Below are positions 4,890 to 12,962 of a DNA stretch of 13,062 nt, piece by piece. Numbering within the stretch: the first letter of the stretch is position 1; every line of letters starts with the position of its first letter. The stretch lies in contig CAMKAE010000036.1 in NCBI GenBank assembly GCA_946410395.1, forward strand, positions 1 through 13,062, read 5' to 3'. A program made the translations under genes and the position numbers. Origin of the DNA: an uncultured Clostridia bacterium (GTDB lineage Bacteria; Bacillota; Clostridia; Christensenellales; Aristaeellaceae). The notes beneath the pieces are model-generated. The model had not been told where the DNA came from. It worked only from the letters and a program-made list of their open reading frames with translations, and did not search any database.

Positions 4890-6665
4890 ATGGGCAACTA
4901 TCGCAATTTCAGGCTGGTGTATTATTTCGTCGCAGCCGGAACCGCCCATGCCGAGCGGCGCAGGCTCGAGAAGGACATCCGCTTCTTCGAGAAGTATCTG
5001 CGGCCGGACAAGGTGTACCTGGAGCCCTACCGCTCCGGTGTGATGGCGGACGAGGCGCATGTGGCCCTGTGCCGGGAGCTCTTTGAGAAGCACGGGGTGG
5101 AGGTGGCCGGCGGCCTGACCACCACCATGCCCACCCCCGAGGGCGACGAGCCCAAGCAGCGGCTCTTTGAGACGATCTGCTACAACGACCAGAAGATGAC
5201 GGACCGCCTGCGGGAGGTCTGCGCCTTCCTCGGCGCGCACTTCGACGCGTTCATCATCGACGACTTCTTCTTCACCAACTGCACCTGCGAGGCTTGCCGC
5301 AAGGGCCGCGACGCCTACAACAAAGCGCACGGCATCACCGACGGCAGCTGGCAGGCCTACAGGCTGGACCTGATGGAGCGGGTGAGCCGGGAGATCGTCA
5401 TCGGCCCCGCGAAGGCGGCCAACCCGGACTGCAAAATCACGATCAAGTATCCCAACTGGGCGGAGAGCTACCAGGAGACCGGCTACAACCCCGCGGCGCA
5501 GCGCAGGCTCTTCGACATGATCTACACCGGCACCGAGGCCCGGGACACGACCACCTCCGACCAGCACCTGCCGCGCTACCTCAGCTTCTCGCTGATGACC
5601 TATTTCGAGAACATGTGGCCCGGCCACAACGGCGGCGGCTGGTTCGACCCCTTCAGCCTGCACCTGACGGAGCAGTATCTGGAGCAGGTATACCTGACGG
5701 CCTTCTCCAGGCCGAAGGAGCTGATGATGTTCTGCTTCCAGGCCCTGGCGGATCACCCCTACGTGCCGCCGCTGGGCTACCACCTGGACAAGCTGGACGC
5801 CATACTGGATCACTGCGGCAAGCCGGTGGGCACGGTCTGCTACCTGCCGGACAACAGCGCGGGGGAGGACAACCTGCAGGACTTCCTGGGCATGTGCGGC
5901 CTGCCAGTGGTGTGCTCGCCGTACTGGCCGGAGGACGCGGCCTCCATCCTGCTGACCCGGGCGTCCGCCTGTGATCCGGAGGTCGTGGAAAAGCTGGAGG
6001 CCTATGTGGCCGGCGGCGGCAAGGCGCTGGTGACCAGCGGCTTCCTGCAGGCCACGATGGACCGGGGCATTGCACGCATGACCTCGATCCGCTTTGACGG
6101 CCGCCACGTCCGGGGACGCCGCTACCGGGTGGAGACCGACTGCCCGCCCCGCAACCCGGTGGCCTATGTGCAGGGAACGGCGGAGATCGGCCTGCTGGTG
6201 TGCGAGTTCCGCAACAACGCCACCTGGGCGCTGGTGAAGGTCGCGGACACGGAGGAGAGCTTCGGTCTGCTGCTCCGGGACACCTATGGCAAGGGTGAGA
6301 TGCTGACCCTGGCGGCGCCGGACAGCTTCCCGGACCTCTACAAGCTGCCTTCGGAAGCCCTGACCCGCATCCGCAGCGCTTTCCCCGCGGCCGGGACCTA
6401 CCTGGAGTGCGGGGCCGGCATCAGCCTCTTCGCCTACGACAACGGCACCTTCATCGTCTACCCCTACGCCACGAGCGAGGCCCAGCCCGGCATGATCCGG
6501 CTGCATGTGCAGGGCCAGGTGAAGGCGCTGGAGATGCCTGTGCGCAGGGACCGCAGGACCGGCAAACCGGTGCGCGTGCAGCCCCTGTACGCGCGCGGTG
6601 GGGAGACCGTGTTTGAGGTGCACACGCAGCCCGGTGCCTATGAGCTCTACCGGATCGTCGGCTGA
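4890..6665 (+). CDS. TIM-barrel glycoside-hydrolase-like protein with GH42-trimerisation-like domain
   Basis: A 591-residue protein without signal peptide or membrane segment, so probably cytoplasmic. The N-terminal half looks like a (beta/alpha)8 hydrolase barrel. It has FIIDDFFF at 121-128 followed by the cysteine cluster CTCEAC (C131, C133, C136), a pattern seen in poorly characterised barrel hydrolases, then KYPNW (186-190) and YTGTEARD (212-219). D124, D125 and E216 are candidate active-site acids. Residues about 310-400 (KPVGTVCYLPDN, then ILLTRASACDPEVVEKLEAYVAGGGKALVTSG) resemble the Rossmann-like trimerisation domain of GH42 beta-galactosidases. The tail is beta-rich. GGGAGG at 4876-4881 lies eight bases before the ATG. 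The GNAT gene follows after 39 bases. Substrate is not readable and a non-enzymatic role cannot be excluded; the barrel assignment is inference from motifs. Confidence 0.6.
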   Translation: MGNYRNFRLVYYFVAAGTAHAERRRLEKDIRFFEKYLRPDKVYLEPYRSGVMADEAHVALCRELFEKHGVEVAGGLTTTMPTPEGDEPKQRLFETICYNDQKMTDRLREVCAFLGAHFDAFIIDDFFFTNCTCEACRKGRDAYNKAHGITDGSWQAYRLDLMERVSREIVIGPAKAANPDCKITIKYPNWAESYQETGYNPAAQRRLFDMIYTGTEARDTTTSDQHLPRYLSFSLMTYFENMWPGHNGGGWFDPFSLHLTEQYLEQVYLTAFSRPKELMMFCFQALADHPYVPPLGYHLDKLDAILDHCGKPVGTVCYLPDNSAGEDNLQDFLGMCGLPVVCSPYWPEDAASILLTRASACDPEVVEKLEAYVAGGGKALVTSGFLQATMDRGIARMTSIRFDGRHVRGRRYRVETDCPPRNPVAYVQGTAEIGLLVCEFRNNATWALVKVADTEESFGLLLRDTYGKGEMLTLAAPDSFPDLYKLPSEALTRIRSAFPAAGTYLECGAGISLFAYDNGTFIVYPYATSEAQPGMIRLHVQGQVKALEMPVRRDRRTGKPVRVQPLYARGGETVFEVHTQPGAYELYRIVG

Positions 6666-6704
6666 GCACCTAAGAGCATCTGATCCACAGAGAGGAAGAA
6701 AACC

Positions 6705-7451
6705 ATGTTCGCGACATATCGTGAAAAGTTCCTGCGGCAGCTGGCCGTCGATTACAACTGCAGCCCGGCGGACCTTTGCGCGGAGGAGATCATCATCACT
6801 GAGCCGGCGCTCAACACGGGGAGGAGGAGCTACAGCCCCGGCATGCCGTTTCTGGAGATGGCGACCCTCGGCGGGAACGCGGTGATCATGGCGGACCCAT
6901 GCCTGCACCCGTTCCTGCGGGAGCTGACCCAGGACCTGGAAGGGCACCGCCTCTTTGAGCTGGGAAACCTCGCGAAGCTGAACGAAGCGCTGCGGCCATA
7001 CGGTTATCAGATGGCGCCGACGCACCACATGTTCCTGCCCTGCCGCGAGGTGACGGCGCAGGCAAGCTGGCGGGTGAAGTGGCTGAGCGAGGCGGAGATC
7101 ATCCCCTTCTACGGCGACTCGCGCTTCCCGAACGCGATTGCCTATCCGGAGCCCTGCCCGGTGCGGCCCGACAGGGTCGCGGTCGTCGCGCTGGACGGGG
7201 ACGCCGTCATGGGCATGGCGGGCTGCTCGGAGGACGCGCCGCACTGGCAGCAGATTGGCATCGACGTGCTGCCTGCATACCGCGGAAGGGGCGTCGGGTC
7301 GTATCTGGTGACGCTGCTGAAGAACCGGATCATCGCGCTGGGCGACGTTCCCTTTTACGGCACGGCGGCCGCGAACATCCGCTCGCAGAACATCGCGCTC
7401 CGCTGCGGCTTCAGGCCGGCGTGGGTGGAAACCGAGGCGGTGAAGGTCTGA
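6705..7451 (+). CDS. GNAT-family N-acetyltransferase
   Basis: A 248-residue soluble protein whose C-terminal half is a GNAT fold. VAVVALDGDAVMGMAG (158-173) supplies strands 2-3, GIDVLPAYRGRGVGSYLVT (185-203) is motif A with the acetyl-CoA pyrophosphate loop RGRGVG at 193-198, and NIRSQNIALRCGF (224-236) is the conserved end of the fold. The first 120 residues are a separate helical/mixed domain without recognised motif, as in two-domain GNAT proteins. GAGAGGAAG sits about eight bases before the ATG. With a 39-base gap it probably shares an mRNA with the upstream hydrolase-like gene, hinting at action on the same sugar or amino-sugar metabolite, which is inference. Family assignment is firm; the acceptor is unknown. 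Confidence 0.88.
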   Translation: MFATYREKFLRQLAVDYNCSPADLCAEEIIITEPALNTGRRSYSPGMPFLEMATLGGNAVIMADPCLHPFLRELTQDLEGHRLFELGNLAKLNEALRPYGYQMAPTHHMFLPCREVTAQASWRVKWLSEAEIIPFYGDSRFPNAIAYPEPCPVRPDRVAVVALDGDAVMGMAGCSEDAPHWQQIGIDVLPAYRGRGVGSYLVTLLKNRIIALGDVPFYGTAAANIRSQNIALRCGFRPAWVETEAVKV

Positions 7452-7489
7452 TACTCATTTCAGTTCAGATTGTAAAATGAAAGGAAAAG

Positions 7490-7562
7490 GGATTTCGCGG
7501 TCTGCGGACCGCGACCAGGTCCGAGCCGGACTGGCGGCTTTCCGATCGCCCTGGACCTTCGG
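7490..7562. other. Highly structured intergenic segment, possible small RNA or decayed terminator
   Basis: CGCGGTC (7496-7502) pairs perfectly with GACCGCG (7507-7513) over a four-base loop. Next to it AGGTCC (7517-7522) can pair with GGACCT (7553-7558), enclosing a smaller GGCG/CGCC hairpin (7533-7536 with 7547-7550). An alternative GTCC/GGAC pairing also exists. It begins about 45 bases after the GNAT stop. No T-run follows on the plus strand, while on the minus strand the first hairpin is followed by AAATCCCTTTTCC. It may help end the plus-strand unit or form an RNA; a 73-codon minus-strand frame here is not convincing. Confidence 0.35.
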
Positions 7563-7609
7563 ATACATACCGTTACTTGATTGATAATCCTTATCTGAGA
7601 ACAGCATGA

Positions 7610-7665
7610 CAGAAAAGCCCCGCGAACCGCTGAGCGTACGCGCTCCGGTCCGCGGGGACTTTGGT
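7610..7665. terminator. Strong bidirectional terminator between convergent operons
   Basis: Arms at 7618-7629 (CCCCGCGAACCG) and 7646-7657 (CGGTCCGCGGGG) pair over 12 positions with a single wobble-type position. They enclose a second hairpin, GAGCG (7632-7636) with CGCTC (7641-7645). On the minus strand CTTTTCT follows, ending the dnaG-to-zinc-ribbon operon. On the plus strand TTTGGTTTT follows a few bases later, so it can also stop transcripts from the GNAT operon. Confidence 0.85.
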
Positions 7666-7679
7666 TTTCGGGACAATGG

Positions 7680-8384
7680 TTACTTGATCAGGATCCGGCC
7701 GCAGGTCTCGCACTCGACGAGCTCTCCGCCGGCGTCGATCTTGCGCAGGGCGGCGCTGGGCTGGCTGGTGTTGCAGCCGCTGCACTGGCCGTTGATCAGC
7801 CGGGCCATGGGCGGGGAGATCTGCTTCTTGACGGAGTTGTAGACCGCCATCAGATCCTCGGGAATGCCCTCCGCCTTGGCGTCGGCGGCCTTGCGCAGCA
7901 CGGCGTATTCCTTTTTCTTTTCCTCGCTCTCCGCCGCGTAGGTCTCCTTCATCTGCTCGAACTCCCGGCGGGCCTTGGCGGTGGCGTTGCGGATGCCGGT
8001 GGAGCGGGTGGCGTAGTCCGCGGCGTCCTTCTGGATGTGACGCATTTCCTGCTCATAGCTCAGCAGCGTGCGGCGGCACTTGTCCGCCTCGGCAATCATG
8101 GCGCGGGCCTCCTCCGCATCCTTGGGGGGCTCCTTTTCATAACGCTCCATGAGGCTGTTCAACTGCTCCTCGGCGCGGGTCACGGCGTCCTGCAGCGCGT
8201 CCTTGCGGTCCGTGTGCACGGCCACCTGCTCCTCGATCTGCCGGTAAACCTTCTGCTGGTCCAGGATGTAATCCCTGGTCTTTTCCAGCTTGAGGCGGAT
8301 GGGGGAGTTGCGGAGCTCGTGGTTCACCTTGTCCGCCTTCATGTCCGCCTGCATAAAGTTCCAGAGCATTTCCATCGTATCCAT
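7680..8384 (-). CDS. Coiled-coil C4-type zinc ribbon protein (DUF164 family)
   Basis: A 234-residue soluble protein. Residues about 15-190 are almost entirely charged helix with heptad character, forming a long antiparallel coiled coil. The C-terminal zinc ribbon has paired cysteines CSGC (201-204) and CETC (225-228), ending GRILIK. Length and the closing CxxCGRIL signature match the DUF164/zf-RING_7 family, in which the coiled coil and ribbon are thought to bind nucleic acid or partners; the exact role is unsettled. AAGGAGGG lies about eight bases before the ATG. It is the last gene of the operon, 19 bases after the Nif3-like gene, and the strong terminator follows 23 bases after its stop. 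All four zinc ligands are intact. Confidence 0.9.
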   Translation of the reverse strand: MDTMEMLWNFMQADMKADKVNHELRNSPIRLKLEKTRDYILDQQKVYRQIEEQVAVHTDRKDALQDAVTRAEEQLNSLMERYEKEPPKDAEEARAMIAEADKCRRTLLSYEQEMRHIQKDAADYATRSTGIRNATAKARREFEQMKETYAAESEEKKKEYAVLRKAADAKAEGIPEDLMAVYNSVKKQISPPMARLINGQCSGCNTSQPSAALRKIDAGGELVECETCGRILIK

Positions 8385-8403
8385 TCAAGAACCCTCCTTG
8401 CGG

Positions 8404-9177
8404 TCATCTCCCGGGCGGAGCGTAGCCGCCGCAGGCCGACCTTGTGATGCGCACCTTCCATTGTAACGCATCCGCGGTCTTTTGTAAAGCATCGGCCAGG
8501 GCAAAGATGCCGGGCTCCTCGGTGGCGAAGTGCCCCGCCTCCAGACCGAGGATCCCCGCGTCCGCCATGGCCAGGGCGTGGTGGTGCTTCATTTCGCCGG
8601 TGAGGAAGGCGTCGGCGCCCAGGGCGGCGGCGTCCGTCCAGCTGTCGCTGCCTCCGCCGGTGGAGATCCCCAGCCGGCGCAGGGGGTGGTCCGGCGCAAA
8701 CTGACCGAAGGAGCGCACCACGGTGTGCAGCTTTTCCCCGATCTGGCGGCAGAGGGAGGCGGCGGTGGTGCCATCCGGCAGGTCGCCCACCCGCCAGAAG
8801 CCCTCCCCGGCGACCCGGGTGAGCCCCAGCAGCGCGGCCAGCGTGTCGTTGGTGCCGCCCGGGGCGGCGTCCAGGTTCGTGTGCGCGGCGATCAGGGCAA
8901 CGCGGCCCCGGATCAGCCGGGCCAGGAGCCGCGTCTCGTAATCCGTCTCCACCAGGCGCCGGATGGCGTGCAGCATCAGCGGGTGGTGGGTCACGATCAG
9001 ATTGGCCCCGGCAGCCTCCGCCTCGTCCAGCACCCGCTCGGTCACGTCGAGGGCGAAATGCACGCCCGTGACCTCCGCGTCCGGGTTCCCCGCGAGCAGA
9101 CCGCTGTTGTCGAAATCCGCCTGGGTGTCAAAAGGCGCGATGCGATCGATGGCTTCAAAAACATCACGGACTTTCAT
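8404..9177 (-). CDS. Nif3-like dinuclear metal centre protein
   Basis: A 257-residue member of the Nif3/YqfO family, which forms ring-shaped hexamers with a two-metal site. Members have been linked to GTP cyclohydrolase-type chemistry and to metal or general housekeeping roles, without a settled function. Metal ligands are recognisable: THHPL (H64, H65), AHTNLDAAPGG (D103) and GHFATEEPG (H216, E220). At 257 residues it is the short form, lacking the PII-like insert seen in the longer B. subtilis YqfO. Its ATG lies 14 bases inside the end of trmK, indicating translational coupling, and GAGGCG about eight bases upstream may serve as ribosome site. This gene pair order is conserved in Firmicutes next to rpoD. 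Confidence 0.92.
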   Translation of the reverse strand: MKVRDVFEAIDRIAPFDTQADFDNSGLLAGNPDAEVTGVHFALDVTERVLDEAEAAGANLIVTHHPLMLHAIRRLVETDYETRLLARLIRGRVALIAAHTNLDAAPGGTNDTLAALLGLTRVAGEGFWRVGDLPDGTTAASLCRQIGEKLHTVVRSFGQFAPDHPLRRLGISTGGGSDSWTDAAALGADAFLTGEMKHHHALAMADAGILGLEAGHFATEEPGIFALADALQKTADALQWKVRITRSACGGYAPPGR

Positions 9178-9853
9178 GGCGCTTCGCCTCCGTCATGGTC
9201 AGATAGTGATCCCGCATGGCCAGGGTCAGGGCGATGGCGGCCCGGTCCGGGTGGGTGGCTTTCATCAGGCCGTCCAGGCGGCGCTCCAGCACGTCCACGC
9301 GGCTGCGCACATAGGGCAGCAGCATCGGGGAGCCGGAGTCGAACAGTTCACGGCCGCAGAGCAGCTCCATGGGGCTCAGGTCCATTTCCCCGGGCACCGC
9401 CCGCCAGACGACGTAGGCGTGGCCGTTGCACAGGCAGGGCTCTTCCCGGTCGATGCGGTAGCCGATGGCCTGCAGGCAGGCCCGGACCTCCGCCCGCTCG
9501 GTGTGGGCGCAGAGCACGAGCGCCGCGCTGTGCAGCCGCTCCCGCCCGCGCTGCAGAATCCCCGCGATGGTCCTGCCGCCCATGCCGGTGATGCTGATGC
9601 ACCCGCAGGGCTCCCCGAGCCCCTCCAGCCCGTCGGCGCAGACCAGGGCGGTCCGCGCTTCCAGTCCCCTGCGGCCCACCTCCGCCGCCGCCCGGGACAG
9701 GGCTTTCTCACTGATGTCCGTCAGAATCATCCGCTGACAAACGCCCTGCTCCAGCAGGTGGCAGGGGAGCAGGCCGTGGTCTGTTCCGATGTCCGCCCCC
9801 AGGGAGCAGGGCATGTACAGGGAGGCTGCGACGGACAGTCTCGCGTCCAGCAT
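9164..9853 (-). CDS. trmK: tRNA (adenine(22)-N1)-methyltransferase
   Basis: A 229-residue Rossmann-fold methyltransferase that uses S-adenosylmethionine to make m1A at position 22 of tRNA in the cytoplasm. The cofactor loop is GADIGTDHGLLP at residues 19-30, the ribose-binding acidic strand is LTDIS at 44-48, and the family-specific ITGMGG sits at 88-93. A helical C-terminal part (about 165-229) ends in a coiled segment, as in B. subtilis TrmK, and the length matches. The ATG begins one base after the rpoD stop (TGATATG) and no clear separate ribosome site is seen, so translation probably depends on ribosomes finishing rpoD. The 3' end overlaps the Nif3-like gene. Confidence 0.93.
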   Translation of the reverse strand: MLDARLSVAASLYMPCSLGADIGTDHGLLPCHLLEQGVCQRMILTDISEKALSRAAAEVGRRGLEARTALVCADGLEGLGEPCGCISITGMGGRTIAGILQRGRERLHSAALVLCAHTERAEVRACLQAIGYRIDREEPCLCNGHAYVVWRAVPGEMDLSPMELLCGRELFDSGSPMLLPYVRSRVDVLERRLDGLMKATHPDRAAIALTLAMRDHYLTMTEAKRHESP

Positions 9854-9854
9854 A

Positions 9855-11180
9855 TCAGTCGTGCAGGGCCCGGATGGCCCGGTTGGAGCGGAGCTTGCGC
9901 AGGGCTTTGGCCTCGATCTGGCGGATGCGCTCCCTGGTGACGTGGAACTTCTCGCCCACCTCCTCCAGGGTGAAGGAGCGACCGCCGTCCAGGCCGTAGC
10001 GCAGGATCAGCACCTTCTTCTCGCGCTCCGTCAGGGAGTCGAGCACCTCCATCAGCTGCTCCCGCTGCAGGGTGTAGAAGGCGGCGTCGGCGGGGGCGGG
10101 GGCGGTCTCGTCGGGGATGAAGTCGCCCAGGTGGCTGTCCTCCTCCTCGCCAATGGGGGTCTCCAGGCTCACGGGATCCTGGGCGATCTTGATGATCTCC
10201 TGCACCCGCTGCTCGGTCAGGTGCATGGCCTGGGCTAGCTCAGCGGTCGTGGGCTCCCGGCCGTATTCCTGCATCAGCTGCCGGCTGGTGCGGATCAGGC
10301 GGTTGATGGTCTCCACCATGTGCACGGGGATCCGGATCGTGCGGGCCTGGTCCGCCAGGGCCCGGGTGATCGACTGCCGGATCCACCAGGTGGCGTAGGT
10401 GGAGAACTTGAAGCCCTTGGAGTAGTCAAACTTGTCGGCGGCCTTGATCAGGCCCATGTTGCCCTCCTGGATCAGGTCCAGGTAGAGCATGCCGCGGTTG
10501 TTGTAGTGGCCGGCGATGGACACCACCAGGCGCAGGTTGGCTTTGATGAGCTGCTCCTTGGCCAGGGCGCCGTCGGCGACCTGCGCGGGCATCTCCTTGA
10601 GCTCGTTCTGGGCGGCCTTGCCGTCCTCGACCACGGCCCGCAGCCGCTCCCTCTCCTCGTCGGACAGCGCGGCAGCGGCCTCCTCGTTCAGCAGGGTTTC
10701 GCGGGCTGCCCGGGCGCGGGCGATGCGCTCGGCGTGCTCGCTGCCTTCGCCCTCCTTGTACTTCTTCAGGGCCTCCTGGGCCTGGGTGCCCAGCTCGATG
10801 CGCTTGGCCAGGGAGACTTCCTCCTCGGCGGTGAGCAGCGGGATCTTGCCGATCTCCTTGAGGTACATGCGGATCGGATCCGACATGTTGACCTCGTCGC
10901 CGCCGGTGGAGGGCTTCACCTCGGGGATGACGGCCATCTTCTCGGCGGCCTCCTCGGCCGCGGCGTCCTCGCTGCCGCCGCTGATGACCGGGTCGGTGTC
11001 GGCCACTACGCGCACGCCCATGGCCTCCAGGCGGTCCAGGACGTTCTCCAGCTGATCGGGGTCCATTTCGAGGTCCATCAGGCTGTTCATGACGTCGCCG
11101 TAGGAAATGGCGCCCTTTTCTTTGCTGGCCTCGCTGAGCTCATTCAGCCGCTGGTCGATGGATTCGGGTGCATATGACAA
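9855..11180 (-). CDS. rpoD: Primary sigma factor RpoD/SigA with an extra segment before region 2
   Basis: The 441-residue housekeeping sigma factor. Region 1.2 starts at DPIRMYLKEIGKIPLL (101-116). Region 2 covers 208-280 with DLIQEGNMGLIKA and FKFSTYATWWIRQSITRA (-10 melting and recognition). Region 3 begins at RIPVHMVETINRL (283-295). Region 4 ends with TLEEVGEKFHVTRERIRQIE (404-423), the -35 helix-turn-helix. Region 1.1 is short, as in Firmicutes. Compared with B. subtilis SigA, about 60 extra residues, mostly charged and alanine-rich helix, lie at 132-207. The segment SIAGHYNNRGM (221-231) also departs from the usual SIAK-aromatic-basic wording. The start is TTG at 11180, six bases after GGAGAG (11187-11192); no in-frame ATG is closer than residue 31. 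The gene lies 21 bases after dnaG. Confidence 0.97.
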   Translation of the reverse strand: MSYAPESIDQRLNELSEASKEKGAISYGDVMNSLMDLEMDPDQLENVLDRLEAMGVRVVADTDPVISGGSEDAAAEEAAEKMAVIPEVKPSTGGDEVNMSDPIRMYLKEIGKIPLLTAEEEVSLAKRIELGTQAQEALKKYKEGEGSEHAERIARARAARETLLNEEAAAALSDEERERLRAVVEDGKAAQNELKEMPAQVADGALAKEQLIKANLRLVVSIAGHYNNRGMLYLDLIQEGNMGLIKAADKFDYSKGFKFSTYATWWIRQSITRALADQARTIRIPVHMVETINRLIRTSRQLMQEYGREPTTAELAQAMHLTEQRVQEIIKIAQDPVSLETPIGEEEDSHLGDFIPDETAPAPADAAFYTLQREQLMEVLDSLTEREKKVLILRYGLDGGRSFTLEEVGEKFHVTRERIRQIEAKALRKLRSNRAIRALHD

Positions 11181-11201
11181 GGAAATCTCTCCTTTCGGGG
11201 T

Positions 11202-12962
11202 TCAGGTGCGGGTCTGGCCGGTCAGCGCCAGAATCCGCGCAAGACACTGCCTGCGCGCTTCCGGGTCCGTGAGCTCCGCGACCTGCTGACGGAGACGGCT
11301 GATTTCATCGGTGATGCGTTCGCTGCGAAGGGACTGCAGGCATTCCTGGGCCATGCGGATCAGTTCGTTGGTGTCCGCGGCGTTGGGCCGCTGCATGAGC
11401 CGCGCCACCCGGGCGCGCTCCGGGCCCTCCGGGGCCTCCTCGATCAGGGAAGCCGGGGAGGCTCCCTGTGCAAGGGCCTCATATAGACTTTTCAACACGG
11501 GGTCGTCAAAATCCTCTTGCCGGATCACATCTTTCGGAAGCTGGCCTGTGGCGAGGATGGAGATCAGGGATTCCTGGGCGCGCAGCGCGCCGTCGGCGGC
11601 GGGCTCGCGGGGCACGGGACGCCGGGCCGGGCGGGCGGCCGGAGCCGGGGCGGTGCGGCCGATCTGCTCGAGCAGGACCTCCCGGGCAAAGCCGGTCTTG
11701 ACCGTCAGGCGCTGCAGGTGCACCTCCAGGTCCACCGGGTCCAGGCGGCGCAGGAGCGGGGCGCAGGCCTTGGCGTATTCCAGGCGGCCCTCCTGGGTGC
11801 TCAGGTCGTACTCGTCCTCCATCCGGGTCATGCGGTAGGTCTCCGGGGACACGGCGGGGAGCTTTGCGAAGGCCTCGGGCCCGTCGCGGCGGATGAACTC
11901 GTCCGGGTCCAGCCCGTCGGGGAAATCCAGCACCCGGGCCGGGATACCCTCCGCGGCCAGGATGTCCAGGCCCCGCAGGATGGCGTGCTGGCCGGCGGAG
12001 TCTCCGTCGTAGGCCAGGAACACCTTCGGCGCGTAGCGCTTGAGGAGGCGGGCCTGCTCGTTTGTCAGGGCGGTGCCGAGCGTGGCCACCACGCCGCGGA
12101 CGCCGAACTGCTGCAGGGCCACCACGTCCATGTAGCCCTCCACCAGGATGACCCGGTCCAGGCCTCTCTCCTTTCGCAGGAGGTTGGCGCCGTAGACGCC
12201 GAGCCGCTTGTTGAAGATCGGGGTGTCGGTGGTGTTCAGGTACTTGGGCGGCTTGCCGTCCAGGCTCCGGCCGCCGAAGGCCAGCACCCCGTCGTGCTGG
12301 TCGATGACCGGGAACATCGCGCGGTTGCGGAAGAAGTCGCGCAGGGCGCGGGGCCGGGCGGGATGGTCCTGCGTCGCGGGCTCGGCCTCGTAGACCCGGG
12401 TGAGCCCCGCCAGGCGCAGTTCCTCCTCGGTGTAGCCCATGCCGCGCAGGTGGGACGTCAGCGCATCCTTCCGGTCCGGGGCGGCGCCCAGGCCGAAGCG
12501 GCGGATCACGGCGTCGGACAGGCCCCGGGTCCGGAAGTACTCCAGCATGGGGCGCCCGGCCTCGGTGAACAGGGTCTCGTGGTAGAAGCGCGCGGCTTCC
12601 CGGTTGGCGGAGAGCAGCCGTTCCCGCAGATCCCGCTTTTTCTGGTAATCGGGGTCCTCCTGCATTTCGGGCACCGTCATGTGCAGCCGGTCCGCGAGCA
12701 TGGTGACGGCCTCGGGGTAGGTCAGGTGCTCCATCTCCATGACGAAATTGATCACACTGCCGCCCGCCTTGCAGCCGAAGCAGTAGTACATCTGCTTTTC
12801 CGGGCTCACGGAGAACGAGGCGGTCTTCTCACCGTGGAAGGGGCACAGGCCCCAGTAGTCGCGGCCGTTTTTCTTCAGCGGCACATAGGCGGACACGATC
12901 TGCACGATGTCCGCACGGCTGCGCAGCTCGTCGAGCCATGCCGGGGGAAAACGGCCTGCCAT
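11202..12962 (-). CDS. dnaG: DNA primase
   Basis: A 586-residue primase that lays RNA primers at replication forks, working with the replicative helicase. The N-terminal CHC2 zinc domain has C40, H43, C61 and C64 (GLCPFHGEKTASF and YYCFGC). The catalytic core holds the conserved RNA-polymerase block near FRNRAMFPV and AFGGRSLDG (211-235). The TOPRIM fold has VEGYMDV (catalytic E275), YDGDSAG (D319, D321) and DGLDPDEFI (349-357). A proline/arginine-rich linker near 440-460 leads to a helical C-terminal helicase-interaction domain. Length is normal. AAAGGAGC about seven bases before the ATG supports this start. It is the first gene of the operon in the window; 100 bases of upstream DNA remain and I find no convincing sigma-A promoter in them. 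Confidence 0.98.
   Translation of the reverse strand: MAGRFPPAWLDELRSRADIVQIVSAYVPLKKNGRDYWGLCPFHGEKTASFSVSPEKQMYYCFGCKAGGSVINFVMEMEHLTYPEAVTMLADRLHMTVPEMQEDPDYQKKRDLRERLLSANREAARFYHETLFTEAGRPMLEYFRTRGLSDAVIRRFGLGAAPDRKDALTSHLRGMGYTEEELRLAGLTRVYEAEPATQDHPARPRALRDFFRNRAMFPVIDQHDGVLAFGGRSLDGKPPKYLNTTDTPIFNKRLGVYGANLLRKERGLDRVILVEGYMDVVALQQFGVRGVVATLGTALTNEQARLLKRYAPKVFLAYDGDSAGQHAILRGLDILAAEGIPARVLDFPDGLDPDEFIRRDGPEAFAKLPAVSPETYRMTRMEDEYDLSTQEGRLEYAKACAPLLRRLDPVDLEVHLQRLTVKTGFAREVLLEQIGRTAPAPAARPARRPVPREPAADGALRAQESLISILATGQLPKDVIRQEDFDDPVLKSLYEALAQGASPASLIEEAPEGPERARVARLMQRPNAADTNELIRMAQECLQSLRSERITDEISRLRQQVAELTDPEARRQCLARILALTGQTRT

Noticed and set aside
4866..7244. A minus-strand open frame of 792 codons opposite the hydrolase-like and GNAT genes
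   Set aside because: Same kind of GC-rich shadow. The equal length with the other 792-codon frame is coincidence; the plus-strand genes have motifs and ribosome sites.
7455..7676. A 73-codon minus-strand frame between the GNAT gene and the zinc-ribbon gene
   Set aside because: It crosses the strong terminator hairpin and the structured segment; no ribosome site and no recognisable protein character.
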